12,239 bases of DNA from Proteobacteria bacterium UBA664 (GTDB taxonomy: Bacteria > Pseudomonadota > Gammaproteobacteria > UBA7966). The position numbers and the translations under genes are program-made. This document shows positions 6,355-12,239 of the stretch, in pieces. The first letter of the stretch is position 1. Every line of letters starts with the position of its first letter. Where the stretch lies: assembly GCA_002299125.1 (NCBI GenBank), contig DBNU01000080.1, forward strand, positions 1-12,239, read 5' to 3'. A model generated the notes under the pieces. The model saw nothing but the letters and a program-made list of their open reading frames with translations. It had not been told where the DNA came from and searched no databases.

Positions 6355-7052
6355 GAGCGCTGTTGCTCGCCGCCGGTCTCGGCACCCGGTTGCGCCCACT
6401 GACGAACTCGATTCCGAAGTGCTTGGTACCGATCCAGGGAAAGCCGCTGCTCGGCTACTGGTTCGACCTGTTGTTCACGGGGGGGATCGAGCGCGCCTTG
6501 GTGAATACCCACCATCACGCCCCCGCCGTGGTGGAGTTCGTTACGCGCTCGCCTTGGCGCGACCAGGTGGACCTCGTGCACGAGGCGCTGCTGCTCGGCA
6601 CGGGAGGAACGGTGCTGTGCAACCGCGGCTGGTTTGGCCGTGGCGCCTTCATGGTGGCGCACGCCGACAATCTGTCGCGGTTCCCGGTCGCCGGGTTTCG
6701 CGCGGCCCACGCGACGCGACCGCCGGGAGCCGCCATTACGATGATGACCTTCGACACGGATGATCCGCAGAGCTGCGGCATCGTCGATCTGGACGAGGGC
6801 GGACTGGTGCGGACGTTCCACGAGAAGGTGGCCGACCCGCCGGGGTGCCGGGCGAACGGTGCCGTGTACATCTTCGAGCCGGAGGTGCTGGACTTCATTT
6901 CAGGGCTTGATCGCGAGGTCGTGGATCTGAGCGTCGACGTGATCCCGGCGTATCTCGGTCGGATCGGCGTCTATCACAACGCCGACTACCACCGGGACAT
7001 CGGGACCCCGGAAAGCCTGCGGCGCGCCGAAGCAGAGTATCGGCGGGCATGA
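6351..7052 (+). CDS. Sugar-1-phosphate nucleotidyltransferase (HddC/ManC-like)
   Basis: This 233-residue NTP_transferase-fold enzyme is predicted to make an NDP-sugar from a sugar-1-phosphate and an NTP, releasing pyrophosphate. It has the N-terminal nucleotide-binding signature LLLAAGLGTRLRPLT (4-18) with PKCLVPI (22-28), LLGTGG (81-86), the metal-binding AHADN (103-107, Asp106) and RDIGTP (215-220, Asp216). The length fits the short HddC-type heptose-1-phosphate guanylyltransferases and MurNAc-1-phosphate uridylyltransferases, with no extra C-terminal domain. The nucleotide and sugar cannot be read from sequence. The start is a TTG overlapping the previous stop (TTGA), supported by GGAG at 6339-6342 and by the family N-terminus starting right there. 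Pairing with the kinase/nucleotidyltransferase upstream suggests one pathway or two parallel activated sugars. Confidence 0.88.
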   Translation: MRALLLAAGLGTRLRPLTNSIPKCLVPIQGKPLLGYWFDLLFTGGIERALVNTHHHAPAVVEFVTRSPWRDQVDLVHEALLLGTGGTVLCNRGWFGRGAFMVAHADNLSRFPVAGFRAAHATRPPGAAITMMTFDTDDPQSCGIVDLDEGGLVRTFHEKVADPPGCRANGAVYIFEPEVLDFISGLDREVVDLSVDVIPAYLGRIGVYHNADYHRDIGTPESLRRAEAEYRRA

Positions 7053-7294
7053 AGCACCGGCTGACGCAGCTTCGCGCCCGCGTCGGCACGCGGCTCGCGC
7101 GGGCACGGCAGAAGGGTGTCACCGCCACCCAACTGACTGATGCGCTTGCGTCGGCGCTGATCTGGTTGATCCTTCCTCCGGTCGGCATGACCCTGTATTT
7201 TTCCGTTGTACGGCAGCTGATGGTGCTTGTCGGACGGATCGGCCACCTCGCCTCGGAACCCGACAGCTTCCTCAAGGCCCGCACGCTCGGCTAG
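7049..7294 (+). CDS. Small membrane protein of unknown function
   Basis: The protein has 81 residues and I do not recognise a family. The first 23 residues are strongly basic (eight Arg/Lys). A hydrophobic segment, ALIWLILPPVGMTLYFSVV (about 36-54), is long enough to span the membrane, with a Pro-Pro kink, and may continue into a second hydrophobic stretch (57-67). The basic N-terminus suggests it faces the cytoplasm. The gene starts with an ATGA overlap to the nucleotidyltransferase and ends 20 bases before the next gene, exactly filling the gap, which argues that it is real. By position it could anchor or regulate the glycosyltransferase or flippase machinery, but that is only inference. 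Confidence 0.65.
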   Translation: MKHRLTQLRARVGTRLARARQKGVTATQLTDALASALIWLILPPVGMTLYFSVVRQLMVLVGRIGHLASEPDSFLKARTLG

Positions 7295-7295
7295 G

Positions 7296-7303
7296 AAAAG
7301 GAG
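7296..7303 (+). promoter_or_regulatory. Strong ribosome binding site for the GT2 gene at 7315
   Basis: AAAAGGAG is the best Shine-Dalgarno match in the window. It lies 11 bases before the ATG at 7315, immediately after the stop of the small membrane gene. It may let this gene start independently of upstream translation, marking the change from sugar-synthesis to assembly genes. Confidence 0.7.
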
Positions 7304-7314
7304 TTCCTCCGTCG

Positions 7315-8127
7315 ATGCAGGCGTCACTCTCGGTCTCGATCGTCACCTACGCGCCGAACCTCGAGGTGGTCGCGGAAACGCTGCGTACGCTGGGTGTGGC
7401 GATTCGCCAGGCGCAGGGTGCCGGGATGCTCGGCGAGGCGCGGGTGCAGGTGATCGACAACGGCCCGGACTCGGCCAACGTCCGGTCGCTGCGGGAGCTC
7501 GATCCGGCGCTGTCCTATGAAGTTGTTTCTGGCCACGGCAACATTGGTTATGGTGCCGGGCACAACCTCGCTTTGCACGTTGCGGACGCCGAGTTCCACC
7601 TGGTTTTGAACCCTGATGTTGCGCTCGCGCCGGATGCAATCGAGGAGGCGCTGCGGTACATGAAGCAGCATCCGCGTGTAATCATCCTTGCTCCCGAGGC
7701 GCGCAATCCCTCGGGAGAGCCGCTCCACCTCTGCAAGCGCTACCCGAGCGTGCTCGCGCTGATGCTGCGAGGCTTCGCGCCAGCGGTGGTCAAGCGCCTG
7801 TTCCAATCCAACCTCGATCACTACGAGATGCGGGACCTGCCGCGTGACCGCCCGGCTACCGGCATCCCGATTCTGAGCGGCAGCTTCATGTTCTGCCGTC
7901 GCGCGCCCACGGCTGAGATAGGGGGCTTCTCTGATGCCTTTTTTCTCTACTTCGAGGACTTCGACTTGAGCATCCGCGCCGCGACGCGCGGGGATCTCGC
8001 CTGGGTTCCAGCAGTACGCATCGTTCATCGCGGTGGCCACGCTGCACGCAAGGGCTTGCGGCACGTGCTGCTTTTCGTGCGATCAGCAATCACCTTCTTC
8101 AACCGCCACGGCTGGAAGTGGGCCTGA
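7315..8127 (+). CDS. GT2 family glycosyltransferase (WbbL-like)
   Basis: This 270-residue GT-A fold enzyme probably adds one sugar to the lipid-linked repeat unit at the cytoplasmic face of the membrane. It has the N-terminal VSIVTYAPN (7-15), VIDNG (46-50), GNIGYGAGHN (75-84), LNPDV (98-102) in the place of the DXD metal motif, GSFMFCRR (189-196) and the acceptor-side FEDFDLSIR (213-221) with the likely catalytic Glu/Asp. These features match the rhamnosyltransferase-like WbbL branch of GT2. The length is at the short end of normal for this branch and nothing is missing. The start is fixed by AAAAGGAG upstream. Its last ten bases overlap the longest reading of the flippase gene. Donor and acceptor sugars are unknown. 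Confidence 0.9.
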   Translation: MQASLSVSIVTYAPNLEVVAETLRTLGVAIRQAQGAGMLGEARVQVIDNGPDSANVRSLRELDPALSYEVVSGHGNIGYGAGHNLALHVADAEFHLVLNPDVALAPDAIEEALRYMKQHPRVIILAPEARNPSGEPLHLCKRYPSVLALMLRGFAPAVVKRLFQSNLDHYEMRDLPRDRPATGIPILSGSFMFCRRAPTAEIGGFSDAFFLYFEDFDLSIRAATRGDLAWVPAVRIVHRGGHAARKGLRHVLLFVRSAITFFNRHGWKWA

Positions 8128-9467
8128 GCTCGCGCGCAGCGTCCGGCTCGGAGCATGTGGATGAATGTTCGGTCGTGGCGAGAACATCCCTGGTGTCATT
8201 GCGGCGCAACACCTATTGGAACATCGCCGGCATGGGCCTGCCCCTGCTGGGTGTCGCCCTGTTCATACCCACACTCCTCACCAGTCTGGGCAACCAGGCA
8301 TTTGGTGTCGTAGCGCTCATCTGGACGCTGATCGGCTATTTCGGCCTCTTTGATTTGGGTGTTGGGCGCGCGCTCACGGTTGTAGTTGGTCGGCAGGCTG
8401 CTGGCCCCCAGAACGATGGCATCCAACACGCGATCTGGGCCGGGCTGCTGATCACAACGCTCACTGGCCTGCTTGGCAGCGCGCTCGTGTGGGTACTGGC
8501 CGCGCCCCTGGCCAACGATTGGCTCGCAATCGATCCGGCTTGGCGGGCCGATGCAGAGGTGGCGTTCAAGATTAGCGCACTGGGTGTGCTGCCCACGGTG
8601 GTGACCAGTGCGCTGCGGGGGGTGCTGGAAGGCTTCGGGCGTTTTGCCGTATCGAATCTTATCCGGATGGCTTTTGGCTTCCTGATGTTCGGTTTGCCTG
8701 TGTTGGCCATTGCTCTACACGGTCCGTCGCTGACCTGGGTCGCGCTGTACTTGATAGCGGCGCGGTTCCTCTTCTGCCTGATTTCGTTCGTTCCGTTGCG
8801 CTCCTGCTTTGAGCCTGCAACGTCCTGGTGGCAGGTGAAGCAACAAGGCCGGTCTCTGCTTTCCTTTGGCGCCTGGTTGACCATCACCGGCATTGTCGGT
8901 CCACTGATGGTGTATGGCGATCGCTTTTTTGTGGGGATCGCGACAGGTGCCGACCAGTTGCCCTACTACGCCATCCCGCAGGAGGGTCTGCTCCGCCTGC
9001 TGATACTACCTACCGCCCTGTGTGGGGCGCTGTTGCCGGTTTATGCCAGCATGCCGGCCACGGCGCTGTGGGCGGACTACCGGAAGCACCGAAGGCGTAT
9101 CGCTGCAATCATGCTCGCGGTTTGCGCTGCCGCGGTTTTGCTCGCAACGCCAGTACTGTCGTGGTGGTTGACGCCGGAGTTCGCTACACGGGCCTTCCCC
9201 ATCGTGGCGCTGATGGCAGCCGGGGTCTGGGCGAATGCGCTTGCCCAGTTGCCCTACACTGCGCTGCATGCGCGCGGCCAAACGCGCATCACTGCGTTGT
9301 TTCACCTCGGGCAGTTGCCCGTTTACTTAGCCCTGTTGTACTGGCTGGCCAGTGCCTATGGCTTGCCGGGCGCAGCCGCAGCGTGGTTCTTGCGCGCGCT
9401 GCTCGATCTGGTTTTGTTGCAACTTGCGGCCAATCGTCTGTTCAAGGGGAAGCAACTTGACGCCTGA
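8118..9467 (+). CDS. wzx: Wzx-type lipid-linked oligosaccharide flippase (MATE/MOP superfamily)
   Basis: The protein has up to 449 residues and about twelve hydrophobic segments, as expected for Wzx/RfbX flippases that move undecaprenyl-linked repeat units across the inner membrane. After the first hydrophobic helix comes the family-like GYFGLFDLGVGRALT (73-87). Basic loops such as YRKHRRR separate the helices further on. The start is uncertain. The longest frame begins at a GTG at 8118, overlapping the GT2 stop, but has no good ribosome site. In-frame GTG codons at 8157 (GGAG at 8150-8153), 8175 and 8193 would put fewer residues before the conserved SLRRNTYWNIAG, as is usual in the family. 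Ser, Asp and Glu in the extra N-terminus look non-structural. The call is firm, the first residue is not. Confidence 0.88.
   Translation: MGLSSRAASGSEHVDECSVVARTSLVSLRRNTYWNIAGMGLPLLGVALFIPTLLTSLGNQAFGVVALIWTLIGYFGLFDLGVGRALTVVVGRQAAGPQNDGIQHAIWAGLLITTLTGLLGSALVWVLAAPLANDWLAIDPAWRADAEVAFKISALGVLPTVVTSALRGVLEGFGRFAVSNLIRMAFGFLMFGLPVLAIALHGPSLTWVALYLIAARFLFCLISFVPLRSCFEPATSWWQVKQQGRSLLSFGAWLTITGIVGPLMVYGDRFFVGIATGADQLPYYAIPQEGLLRLLILPTALCGALLPVYASMPATALWADYRKHRRRIAAIMLAVCAAAVLLATPVLSWWLTPEFATRAFPIVALMAAGVWANALAQLPYTALHARGQTRITALFHLGQLPVYLALLYWLASAYGLPGAAAAWFLRALLDLVLLQLAANRLFKGKQLDA
9444..9450 (+). promoter_or_regulatory. Ribosome binding site that decides a TTG start
   Basis: AAGGGGA lies inside the last codons of the flippase gene, six bases before the TTG at 9457. 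It favours this TTG over the ATG at 9352, which would place an unrelated Cys/Arg-rich stretch in front of the methyltransferase. Confidence 0.6.
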
Positions 9468-10482
9468 CGAATCGGCAGCCACAGCTTCGCGCTGGTCGCC
9501 GCGAGACCTCGAAAGCGTTCCGCATTGCCCATTCTGCGACAGCACTGAGCGCTCGTTGGCCTTTCGCGATGTCGCGGACTGGACCTTCCGGTGCGCCCCG
9601 GGCAAGTGGAATTATTGGACGTGCACCGACTGTTGCGCGCTTTACCTCGACCCGCGCCCAACCGAGGCTTCCATTGCTCGTGCGTACGCCAATTACTATA
9701 CCCACGGCCGCCCCGCGGCCAGCAGCTTCATCGAGTGGGCGAAGACCCGGTTGCGCCACACCTGCTACCTGGCTTGGCATGGCCTGGACCTGAAACCACG
9801 CCTGCCCCTGCCGGCTCCCCTGTATCCGCTGCTGGCCCCGCTGCGTGGCAGAGTGACGGAGCCCTTCCTTCTCCAGGTGCTCAACCGGCTACCACGGGGA
9901 CGGTTGATGGACGTGGGCTGCGGCAATGGGGGCAACCTTGAGTTCGCGCGGCAGCTCGGTTGGCGTGTGCAGGGGATTGAGACCGACTCCCAGGCCGTGG
10001 CCGCGGCGCGCGCTGCGGGGTTGGACGTGCTGGAAGGTACTTATGAACGTCTCGAGGAGTTTCGGGGCGCATTCGACTGCCTCATCTGCCACCACGTCAT
10101 CGAGCACGTGCATGCACCGCTGGGGCTGCTGCGCGCGCTGAACGACGCCCTCAAGCCGGGCGGCACTGCACTGATCAGCCTGCCCAATGCCGACAGCCAT
10201 GTGCTGCGGGCAGTTGGTGACAACTGGCGCGGTCTGGAAGCACCCCGCCATCTGGCCATCCCCACCGCGAAAACGATGCGCGCCCTGTGTGAGACCCAGG
10301 GCTTTTTGGTCGAGGCCGCGCCGACATCGCCTTGGGGCACGCTGGAGGAGTCCTTGGTGATCGCGCAACGGCGCGGACAGGATTTACGAGCATCAGCAAG
10401 AAGATTACGCGCGACGGCCGGAATCGTGGACGAATCGCAGTCGGATTTCATCAACCTGGTGCTGAGAAAGGGGCAGGGATGA
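9457..10482 (+). CDS. Zinc-ribbon class I SAM methyltransferase
   Basis: The protein has 341 residues from the TTG. An N-terminal zinc ribbon (Cys24, Cys27, Cys56, Cys59) is followed by a methyltransferase core with MDVGCGNG (151-158), GIETD (173-177) and HHVIEHVHAP (212-221), then LKPGG (232-236). This architecture is frequent among methyltransferases in glycan clusters and resembles the first two domains of the C-methyltransferases upstream, but it lacks their C-terminal Rossmann-like domain and Tyr-His-Glu-His motif. It more likely modifies an assembled glycan or a nucleotide sugar by O-methylation, which is inference. The open frame runs back to 9352, but the added residues are unlike a protein start. 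The chosen start overlaps the flippase stop by eleven bases, and the gene ends in an ATGA overlap with the next. Confidence 0.85.
   Translation: MTPDESAATASRWSPRDLESVPHCPFCDSTERSLAFRDVADWTFRCAPGKWNYWTCTDCCALYLDPRPTEASIARAYANYYTHGRPAASSFIEWAKTRLRHTCYLAWHGLDLKPRLPLPAPLYPLLAPLRGRVTEPFLLQVLNRLPRGRLMDVGCGNGGNLEFARQLGWRVQGIETDSQAVAAARAAGLDVLEGTYERLEEFRGAFDCLICHHVIEHVHAPLGLLRALNDALKPGGTALISLPNADSHVLRAVGDNWRGLEAPRHLAIPTAKTMRALCETQGFLVEAAPTSPWGTLEESLVIAQRRGQDLRASARRLRATAGIVDESQSDFINLVLRKGQG
10467..10473 (+). promoter_or_regulatory. Ribosome binding site for the GT2 gene at 10479
   Basis: AAAGGGG sits five bases before the ATG at 10479, within the end of the methyltransferase gene. It supports this start rather than the upstream ATG at 10332, which is in frame but deep inside the methyltransferase gene. 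Confidence 0.6.
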
Positions 10483-11444
10483 TCTGGTGCGACAGTTCCG
10501 AATCTCCTGACCGAAGGGAGAAAACGACTGAACCCCCTGCAGCCGATAAATCGGTTGCAGTGTTGCTGGCAACATTCAACGGAGAAAAGCACCTGCCTGA
10601 GCTGTTGGGCAGCCTCTGCGCGCAGAATCACCGGGACTTCTGTGTTTATGTCAGAGACGACGGCTCAAGCGATGGCACGCTCGATGTGTTGATGGGATAT
10701 GCGGAACAACTGGATATGCGATTTCTGCCGGGAGGAGAAAGGCTTGGGGCTTTTCAGAACTTCTTCCGGCTGTTGCAGGAGGCTGATGGTGAGCATGCCT
10801 GCTACATGCTGGCGGATCAGGACGATTGCTGGTACCCGGACAAGATCACCAAGGCCTGGCTTGCCATTGGGAATCGCCCTGATGACATCATCCTGTATTG
10901 CACGCGACTGGAATATGTCGACGCGGGATTGAAACGCCTTGGCTTATCCAGAATACCGCGACTGCTGTCATTCGAAAACGCGGTAGTCGAAAACGTGGCA
11001 GCCGGCTGCACCATCGCGGTGACCCGGGGTGTAAAACGTAATCTCGTAGTGCCCGACGCCCGATATTCCATCGCACATGATTGGTGGCTATACATGTACT
11101 GCAGTGCGATTGGCAAGATCATTTATGACGAGCGGCCCTCGCTACAATACCGCCTGCATTCCGGCAATACCATCGGCGCGACACCGCATCGCCTGGAAGA
11201 ATTCATAAGGCGATGTCGGCGCTACATCGGGAAGAAGCACGTATTCTTGCGGCAGGCGCAGCAGTTCCTGCTGTGTTATGGGGATGTTTTGCCGCGGCAG
11301 CAGCAAGATTTACTGCGAGATCTCATCGCCAGCTCGAACGCATTGCGCGGGCGTCTGCGCATTGCCTTGCGCCCGCCGTACTCGCGCCAACGCTGGATAG
11401 ACAATCAGATATTTCGCATGCTTTTCTTGCTTGGGCGTTATTGA
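10479..11444 (+). CDS. GT2 family glycosyltransferase (RfbF/RgpB-like)
   Basis: This 321-residue cytoplasmic or membrane-associated transferase has the GT-A core. It shows VAVLLATFNGE (26-36), VRDDGSSDGT (58-67), the metal-binding ADQDDCW (112-118), HDWWLYM (200-206) and YRLHSGNTIG (224-233). This combination is typical of rhamnosyltransferase-like GT2 enzymes that build O-antigen or rhamnan backbones. The first 24 residues are polar and charged and come before the fold. The ATG at 10479 is chosen over 10332 because of the ATGA overlap, the good ribosome site and the family's N-terminus. Base composition is lower in G+C (30 of 60 at 10861-10920) than in the first half of the window, suggesting a different origin for this part. 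The donor sugar is not determined. Confidence 0.9.
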   Translation: MIWCDSSESPDRREKTTEPPAADKSVAVLLATFNGEKHLPELLGSLCAQNHRDFCVYVRDDGSSDGTLDVLMGYAEQLDMRFLPGGERLGAFQNFFRLLQEADGEHACYMLADQDDCWYPDKITKAWLAIGNRPDDIILYCTRLEYVDAGLKRLGLSRIPRLLSFENAVVENVAAGCTIAVTRGVKRNLVVPDARYSIAHDWWLYMYCSAIGKIIYDERPSLQYRLHSGNTIGATPHRLEEFIRRCRRYIGKKHVFLRQAQQFLLCYGDVLPRQQQDLLRDLIASSNALRGRLRIALRPPYSRQRWIDNQIFRMLFLLGRY

Positions 11445-12239
11445 TGGCCCTAAATGCACATCAATCAGTCGCACTTTTGAGCATTGGGCTGGTCTTTTCC
11501 GTGGCCACCCAATTGCGCCTGCCCAATCTTCCGCTCGGGCTCGGCGAGCTATTGCTTCTGGCATGGATGTTCCTGTCGTCAGGCAAGCCATCAAGCTGGC
11601 GCTCATTGCAATTGCTGGCGATTGCATGGTTGGTGGTTTTCGGTACCATCCTTCTGGTGTTGGGTTATATGGAAACATACCCGGCAGATCATGTCCGGCC
11701 CGCGGCGCTGCATGATGTTGTCGCATATTCCTTTTGTGCGGCGCTCGCCATCAATTTCGCACGATTGAAAGCGGCAGGAGCTGAGCGAATGCCTGCTGCG
11801 TTCCTTATGTCGTTCGCCGTTAGTTTCATCGTGGCATTGTTGTTCGGCTGGGCCGCAGAAAACTGGATGGGCAAGAATGTTCTATTCCACGCAGAACGTT
11901 GGCAGCACCTTTCCGTCAATCCGAACCAGTTCGCCCTGCTGGCGCTGGCTGTGCCGTTCCTTGCGATCCACCTTGTTTTGCGTCAGACGGATACCCCATG
12001 GCTTGCCTTGGCGATTGCCCTTCTGGGCGTGGCGCTCGGTTTTTTCAGTCAGTCGGATGCGCTGTCGATCGCGTGGCTTGCGGGCGGGATCGTCGCGTGC
12101 GCATGTTTGTTGGGCTCGCATGACATCAAACGAAATCGGATTGTCGTAGTTCTGATCGCCCTGATGTTGGGGGCGGGCGGGTGGCAGTTGTCGAGCAAGG
12201 TCGCCGATATTGTTACCCCGACCCCGACCCCGACCCCGA
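11444..12239 (+). CDS. Wzy-type polymerase / O-antigen-ligase-like membrane protein (partial, 3' end missing)
   Basis: The frame opens at an ATG sharing one base with the preceding stop (TGATG) and stays open for 265 codons to the window edge, so the C-terminus is absent. The protein is polytopic. I place hydrophobic segments near residues 8-22, 31-45, 56-74, 90-106, 118-136, 161-178, 186-201, 206-223 and 232-247. The sequence SVNPNQFALL (157-166) at the start of a helix is like the NPNQFA region of O-antigen ligase/polymerase (Wzy_C superfamily) proteins. The large periplasmic loop expected next would begin about residue 250, where a Thr-Pro run is encoded. Position after GT2 and Wzx genes fits a polymerase. 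Ligase cannot be excluded because the diagnostic loop is outside the window. Confidence 0.75.
   Translation, partial: MALNAHQSVALLSIGLVFSVATQLRLPNLPLGLGELLLLAWMFLSSGKPSSWRSLQLLAIAWLVVFGTILLVLGYMETYPADHVRPAALHDVVAYSFCAALAINFARLKAAGAERMPAAFLMSFAVSFIVALLFGWAAENWMGKNVLFHAERWQHLSVNPNQFALLALAVPFLAIHLVLRQTDTPWLALAIALLGVALGFFSQSDALSIAWLAGGIVACACLLGSHDIKRNRIVVVLIALMLGAGGWQLSSKVADIVTPTPTPTP
12215..12239 (+). repeat. ACCCCG hexamer tandem repeat, four copies to the edge
   Basis: Four perfect copies of ACCCCG (12215-12238) plus the first A of a possible fifth run into the right edge. They lie in frame in the membrane-protein gene and encode alternating Thr-Pro (residues 258-265). The six-base unit means copy changes would lengthen or shorten the Thr-Pro stretch without a frameshift. 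The true array length is unknown. Confidence 0.85.

Noticed and set aside
9352..9456. 35-codon N-terminal extension of the zinc-ribbon methyltransferase
   Set aside because: It overlaps the flippase gene and is Cys/Arg-rich without resemblance to the family. The TTG at 9457 has a good ribosome site.
10332..10478. 49-codon N-terminal extension of the second GT2 gene
   Set aside because: It lies inside the methyltransferase gene. The ATG at 10479 has a ribosome site and the usual overlap.
1..12239. tRNA, rRNA, CRISPR array, insertion sequence or transposase
   Set aside because: I saw no cloverleaf, no spaced direct repeats, no terminal inverted repeats and no transposase motifs on either strand.

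Overview
The window is a stretch of a Gram-negative surface-polysaccharide (O-antigen or exopolysaccharide) biosynthesis locus. All recognisable genes lie on the + strand and form one tightly packed polycistron. The DNA is GC-rich: I count 40 G+C of 60 at 1021-1080 and 49 of 60 at 3841-3900. It becomes clearly less GC-rich at the right end (30 of 60 at 10861-10920, 32 of 60 at 11641-11700). The composition, the Wzx/Wzy-type genes and an HldE-like enzyme suggest a high-GC proteobacterium, probably beta or gamma. The species cannot be read from the sequence.

Layout. Bases 1-71 may hold the last codons of an upstream gene, and 72-287 is a non-coding leader with one good hairpin. Bases 288-7052 look like a nucleotide-sugar synthesis and modification block: a SAM methyltransferase, a C-methyltransferase-like protein with a broken SAM motif, a WbuC-type cupin, a short-chain dehydrogenase, and a canonical TylC3/TcaB9-type sugar C-methyltransferase. 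After these come a 39-codon relic of a phytanoyl-CoA-dioxygenase-like gene, a bifunctional nucleotidyltransferase/PfkB kinase with HldE domains in reversed order, and a sugar-1-phosphate nucleotidyltransferase. A small membrane protein (7049-7294) follows. Bases 7315-12239 are the assembly and export block: a GT2 glycosyltransferase, a Wzx-type flippase, a zinc-ribbon methyltransferase, a second GT2 glycosyltransferase, and a polytopic Wzy/O-antigen-ligase-like protein. That last gene runs off the right edge inside a six-base tandem repeat.

How they may work together (inference). The kinase/nucleotidyltransferase and the separate nucleotidyltransferase would activate a sugar. The dehydrogenase, cupin and methyltransferases would oxidise, rearrange and C- or O-methylate it. 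The two GT2 enzymes would build a repeat unit on lipid carrier, Wzx would flip it, and the last protein would polymerise or ligate it. Nearly every junction is a stop/start overlap or a gap of a few bases, so the genes are probably co-transcribed and translationally coupled. The most unusual items are the methyltransferase-like protein that keeps the putative active-site residues but lost the SAM glycines, the domain-swapped HldE-like enzyme, and the dioxygenase relic.
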